A stretch of DNA of 64,000 bases from an uncultured Lachnospiraceae bacterium (GTDB lineage: Bacteria > Bacillota > Clostridia > Lachnospirales > Lachnospiraceae): the NCBI GenBank assembly GCA_902762955.1, contig CACWQH010000002.1, positions 37,884-101,883 of the forward strand. Direction: 5' to 3'. The notes beneath the pieces are model-generated. The model had not been told where the DNA came from. It was given only the letters and a program-made list of their open reading frames with translations, and did not search any database. Positions 62,049 through 64,000 of this stretch are shown piece by piece. Position numbers and translations under genes: made by a program. Numbering within the stretch: position 1 is the stretch's first letter; each line of letters starts with the position of its first letter.

Positions 62049-62558
62049 TTAGCCCATGATCTCGTCTAAAGACTTACCACGGAGTTTAGCTACTTCCTCA
62101 GGTGATTTAATCTTTGAAAGGCCTTCGATTGTAGCAAGAACAACGTTCTGCTTATTATTTGAACCTAAGGACTTTGTACGGATGTTCTTGTATCCGGCAA
62201 GCTCAAGTACTGAACGAGCAGGACCACCTGCGATGATACCTGTACCTTCCGGAGATGACTTAAGTAATACTCTTGCACTACCGAATTCTCCAGTCCAGTC
62301 ATAAGGTATACTTCCGTTTTCATTTATATTTACCTTAACTAACTTCTTGATAGCATCTTCTTTTCCCTTACGGATTGCTTCAGGAATTTCAGTTGCCTTA
62401 CCAACACCTGCACCGATGTGGCCGTTCTTATCACCAACAACTACGAGAGCAGCAAATCTCATGTTACGTCCACCTTTAACAACCTTAGTAACACGCTTGA
62501 TATTAACAACCTGCTCTTCTAATTCTAACTTGCTGGCATCTATAATTTCATGCTTCAT
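62049..62558 (-). CDS. rpsE: 30S ribosomal protein S5
   Basis: This 169-aa protein shows [39 protein letters not shown], then APEGTG-type [22 protein letters not shown]. Both domains are complete. Confidence 0.99.
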   Translation of the reverse strand: MKHEIIDASKLELEEQVVNIKRVTKVVKGGRNMRFAALVVVGDKNGHIGAGVGKATEIPEAIRKGKEDAIKKLVKVNINENGSIPYDWTGEFGSARVLLKSSPEGTGIIAGGPARSVLELAGYKNIRTKSLGSNNKQNVVLATIEGLSKIKSPEEVAKLRGKSLDEIMG

Positions 62559-62576
62559 AGAAAATTTCCTCCTTTA

Positions 62577-62945
62577 TTAGAATTCCAGGCCTGCTTCTCT
62601 TGCTGCATCTGCCAAAGCCTTAATCTTACCCTGATATATAAAGCCGCCTCTGTCAAAGACAACTTCCTTGATGCCTGCATCAAGTGCCTTCTTAGCGATT
62701 ACCTGTCCTAAGTAAGCTGCTGCTGCAACATCATTTGTCTTCTCTAACTGATCCTTAACATCCTTCTGAACTGTTGAAGCTGACACTAAAGTGTTTCCTA
62801 CTGTATCATCAATAATTTGGGCGTACATATGATTATTACTTCTGAATACAGCAAGACGAGGTCTTTCCGCAGTGCCGTTGAAACGGTTACGAATCTTTAA
62901 ATGTTTTTTAGTACGTATAGCACTTCTTGATTCTTTCTTAATCAT
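62577..62945 (-). CDS. rplR: 50S ribosomal protein L18
   Basis: The ATG at 62945, 8 bases after GGGAG, gives 122 aa (a GTG 9 bases upstream overlaps the ribosome site). [20 protein letters not shown] and the C-terminal [26 protein letters not shown] identify L18, which binds 5S rRNA. Confidence 0.98.
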   Translation of the reverse strand: MIKKESRSAIRTKKHLKIRNRFNGTAERPRLAVFRSNNHMYAQIIDDTVGNTLVSASTVQKDVKDQLEKTNDVAAAAYLGQVIAKKALDAGIKEVVFDRGGFIYQGKIKALADAAREAGLEF

Positions 62946-62962
62946 CTTTTTCACTCCCTTAA

Positions 62963-63502
62963 TTATTTCTTACCAGTCTTACCAACTTTACGTCTTATAA
63001 CCTCATCAGCATACTTGATACCCTTGCCCTTGTATGGCTCAGGTGCTCTCTTCTCTCTGATTTCGGCAGCATATTGGCCAACTTTTTCTTTATCTATACC
63101 ACTTACTATTATCTTGTTACCATCAACTGTTGTAGTGATTCCTTCAGGATCTATCATATCAACAGGATGTGAATATCCGAGTGCAAGGTTTAACTTGTTA
63201 CCCTGCTTTGCTGCTCTGTAACCTACACCGTTTACCTCGAGCACCTTCTGATATCCTTCGGTAACACCGATTACCATGTTATTAATAAGAGTTCTTGTAA
63301 GTCCGTGTAATGACTTCATCTTCTTTAAATCATTTGGTCTCTTTACAACAATCTCTTCGCCCTCTTTGCTGATCTCCATCTCAACAGGAAGTACTCTCTC
63401 AAGAGTTCCCTTAGGGCCTTTTACAGTCACCTTGTTATTTTCTGCTATATCTACTGTAACGCCTGCAGGTATAGCGATAGGCATTCTTCCGATACGTGAC
63501 AT
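62963..63502 (-). CDS. rplF: 50S ribosomal protein L6
   Basis: This 179-aa protein has two L6 repeats ([33 protein letters not shown]; second [22 protein letters not shown]). Length is normal. Confidence 0.99.
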   Translation of the reverse strand: MSRIGRMPIAIPAGVTVDIAENNKVTVKGPKGTLERVLPVEMEISKEGEEIVVKRPNDLKKMKSLHGLTRTLINNMVIGVTEGYQKVLEVNGVGYRAAKQGNKLNLALGYSHPVDMIDPEGITTTVDGNKIIVSGIDKEKVGQYAAEIREKRAPEPYKGKGIKYADEVIRRKVGKTGKK

Positions 63503-63541
63503 TTCGCCGTCCTCCTTAATATTTATCCGAAGCTGTACTTA

Positions 63542-63943
63542 CTACCATATAAATGCAAGTACCTCTCCACCAACATTTTCTTTTCTTGCTTCCTTATCAG
63601 TTAATACACCCTTGTTAGTTGAAATAATTGCAACTCCAAGACCGCCAAGAACCTTTGGAAGTTTATCCTTTGATGCATATACACGAAGTCCCGGCTTTGA
63701 GATTCTCTTAAGGCCTGTAAGGATCTTTTCGTTTTTGTCTGCACCATACTTAAGTGTAATCTTAATAGTTTTAAAGTTACCCTCTTCTATAACGTCAACT
63801 GCCTTTACATATCCCTCTTTAAGAAGAATATCCGCAATCGCCAGCTTCATCTTAGATGCCGGTATATCTACTGTATCATGTTTTGCAGTATTTGCATTAC
63901 GAATTCTTGTAAGCATATCTGCAATTGGATCGCTCATTGACAT
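63542..63943 (-). CDS. rpsH: 30S ribosomal protein S8
   Basis: This 133-aa protein shows [21 protein letters not shown] and [27 protein letters not shown] sequence, diagnostic of S8. Confidence 0.99.
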   Translation of the reverse strand: MSMSDPIADMLTRIRNANTAKHDTVDIPASKMKLAIADILLKEGYVKAVDVIEEGNFKTIKITLKYGADKNEKILTGLKRISKPGLRVYASKDKLPKVLGGLGVAIISTNKGVLTDKEARKENVGGEVLAFIW

Positions 63944-63968
63944 AATTTACTTGCCTCCTTAATTAATC

Positions 63969-64000
63969 TTACCAGCTAGACTTCTTAACGCCTGGTATCT
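63969..64000 (-). CDS. rpsN: 30S ribosomal protein S14 type Z, 3' end only
   Basis: Only the last codons lie in the window, reading IPGVKKSSW then stop, which matches the C terminus of the short zinc-binding S14. The remainder continues beyond position 64000. The position before rpsH is the expected one. Confidence 0.85.
   Translation of the reverse strand, partial: IPGVKKSSW

Overview
The window looks like a chromosomal segment of a low-GC Lachnospiraceae-type Clostridium relative. The grounds are a Firmicutes-style spc/alpha ribosomal operon, the cotJABC spore-coat operon, meso-diaminopimelate dehydrogenase, a CIRCE-controlled lon, HrcA/ArsR/LexA-type palindromes, GTG/TTG starts behind strong GGAGG sites, and near-total coding on the minus strand. 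I cannot name the genus. Apart from a partial rpsN at the right edge, no rRNA, tRNA, CRISPR array or transposase was seen.

Layout, left to right. 1-607 is gene-free and dominated by a 300-bp imperfect palindrome. 0.6-2.8 kb is a two-component system whose sensor carries a 12-copy pentapeptide repeat. 3.0-8.6 kb holds a CarD-like regulator and an apparent metal-resistance operon (arsR, HMA chaperone, P1B ATPase, an SbcD-like phosphoesterase with membrane segments, CBS protein). 8.7-13.7 kb holds a degenerate J-domain/TPR protein, an LPG-synthase-type membrane protein and an MBL hydrolase. 13.9-15.1 kb is cotJABC on the plus strand. 15.3-19.1 kb is lon (perfect CIRCE), a small conserved-looking protein and ddh. 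19.3-27.5 kb is a two-component system next to a six-gene ABC/CARDB/lipoprotein membrane system. 27.5-31.8 kb has DUF389, MATE, a DUF1294-phosphoesterase fusion and sortase B.

31.9-36.6 kb is accessory in character: an XRE regulator translationally coupled to a COG3910-type ATPase, a 5'-truncated RNA ligase, a BRO-N protein, and an ECF sigma/anti-sigma pair. A gene-free stretch at 36.6-37.0 kb looks like a structured RNA followed by a terminator. deoC, a phosphoesterase and rplM-rpsI follow.

40.5-51.0 kb is a galactoside-use locus (TetR, GH2, GPH transporter, GH36) plus a lipoprotein, a MIF-like protein and a short PRTase/DprA-like pair behind a GAAC-N4-GTTC palindrome. This block lies between truA and rplM, which are normally adjacent in Firmicutes, and a long hairpin element sits at its left edge. 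51.1-64.0 kb is the usual ribosomal superoperon ending in rplQ, followed by a fused EcfA1-EcfA2 ATPase, ecfT and truA.

The best candidates for undescribed biology are the PRTase/DprA (SLOG) pair with its SOS-like operator, the ABC/CARDB system, the candidate structured RNA at 36.74-36.88 kb, and the family of long hairpin elements sharing a CACGCGWAGCGTGTCG motif. All identifications come from reading motifs; no database search was run.
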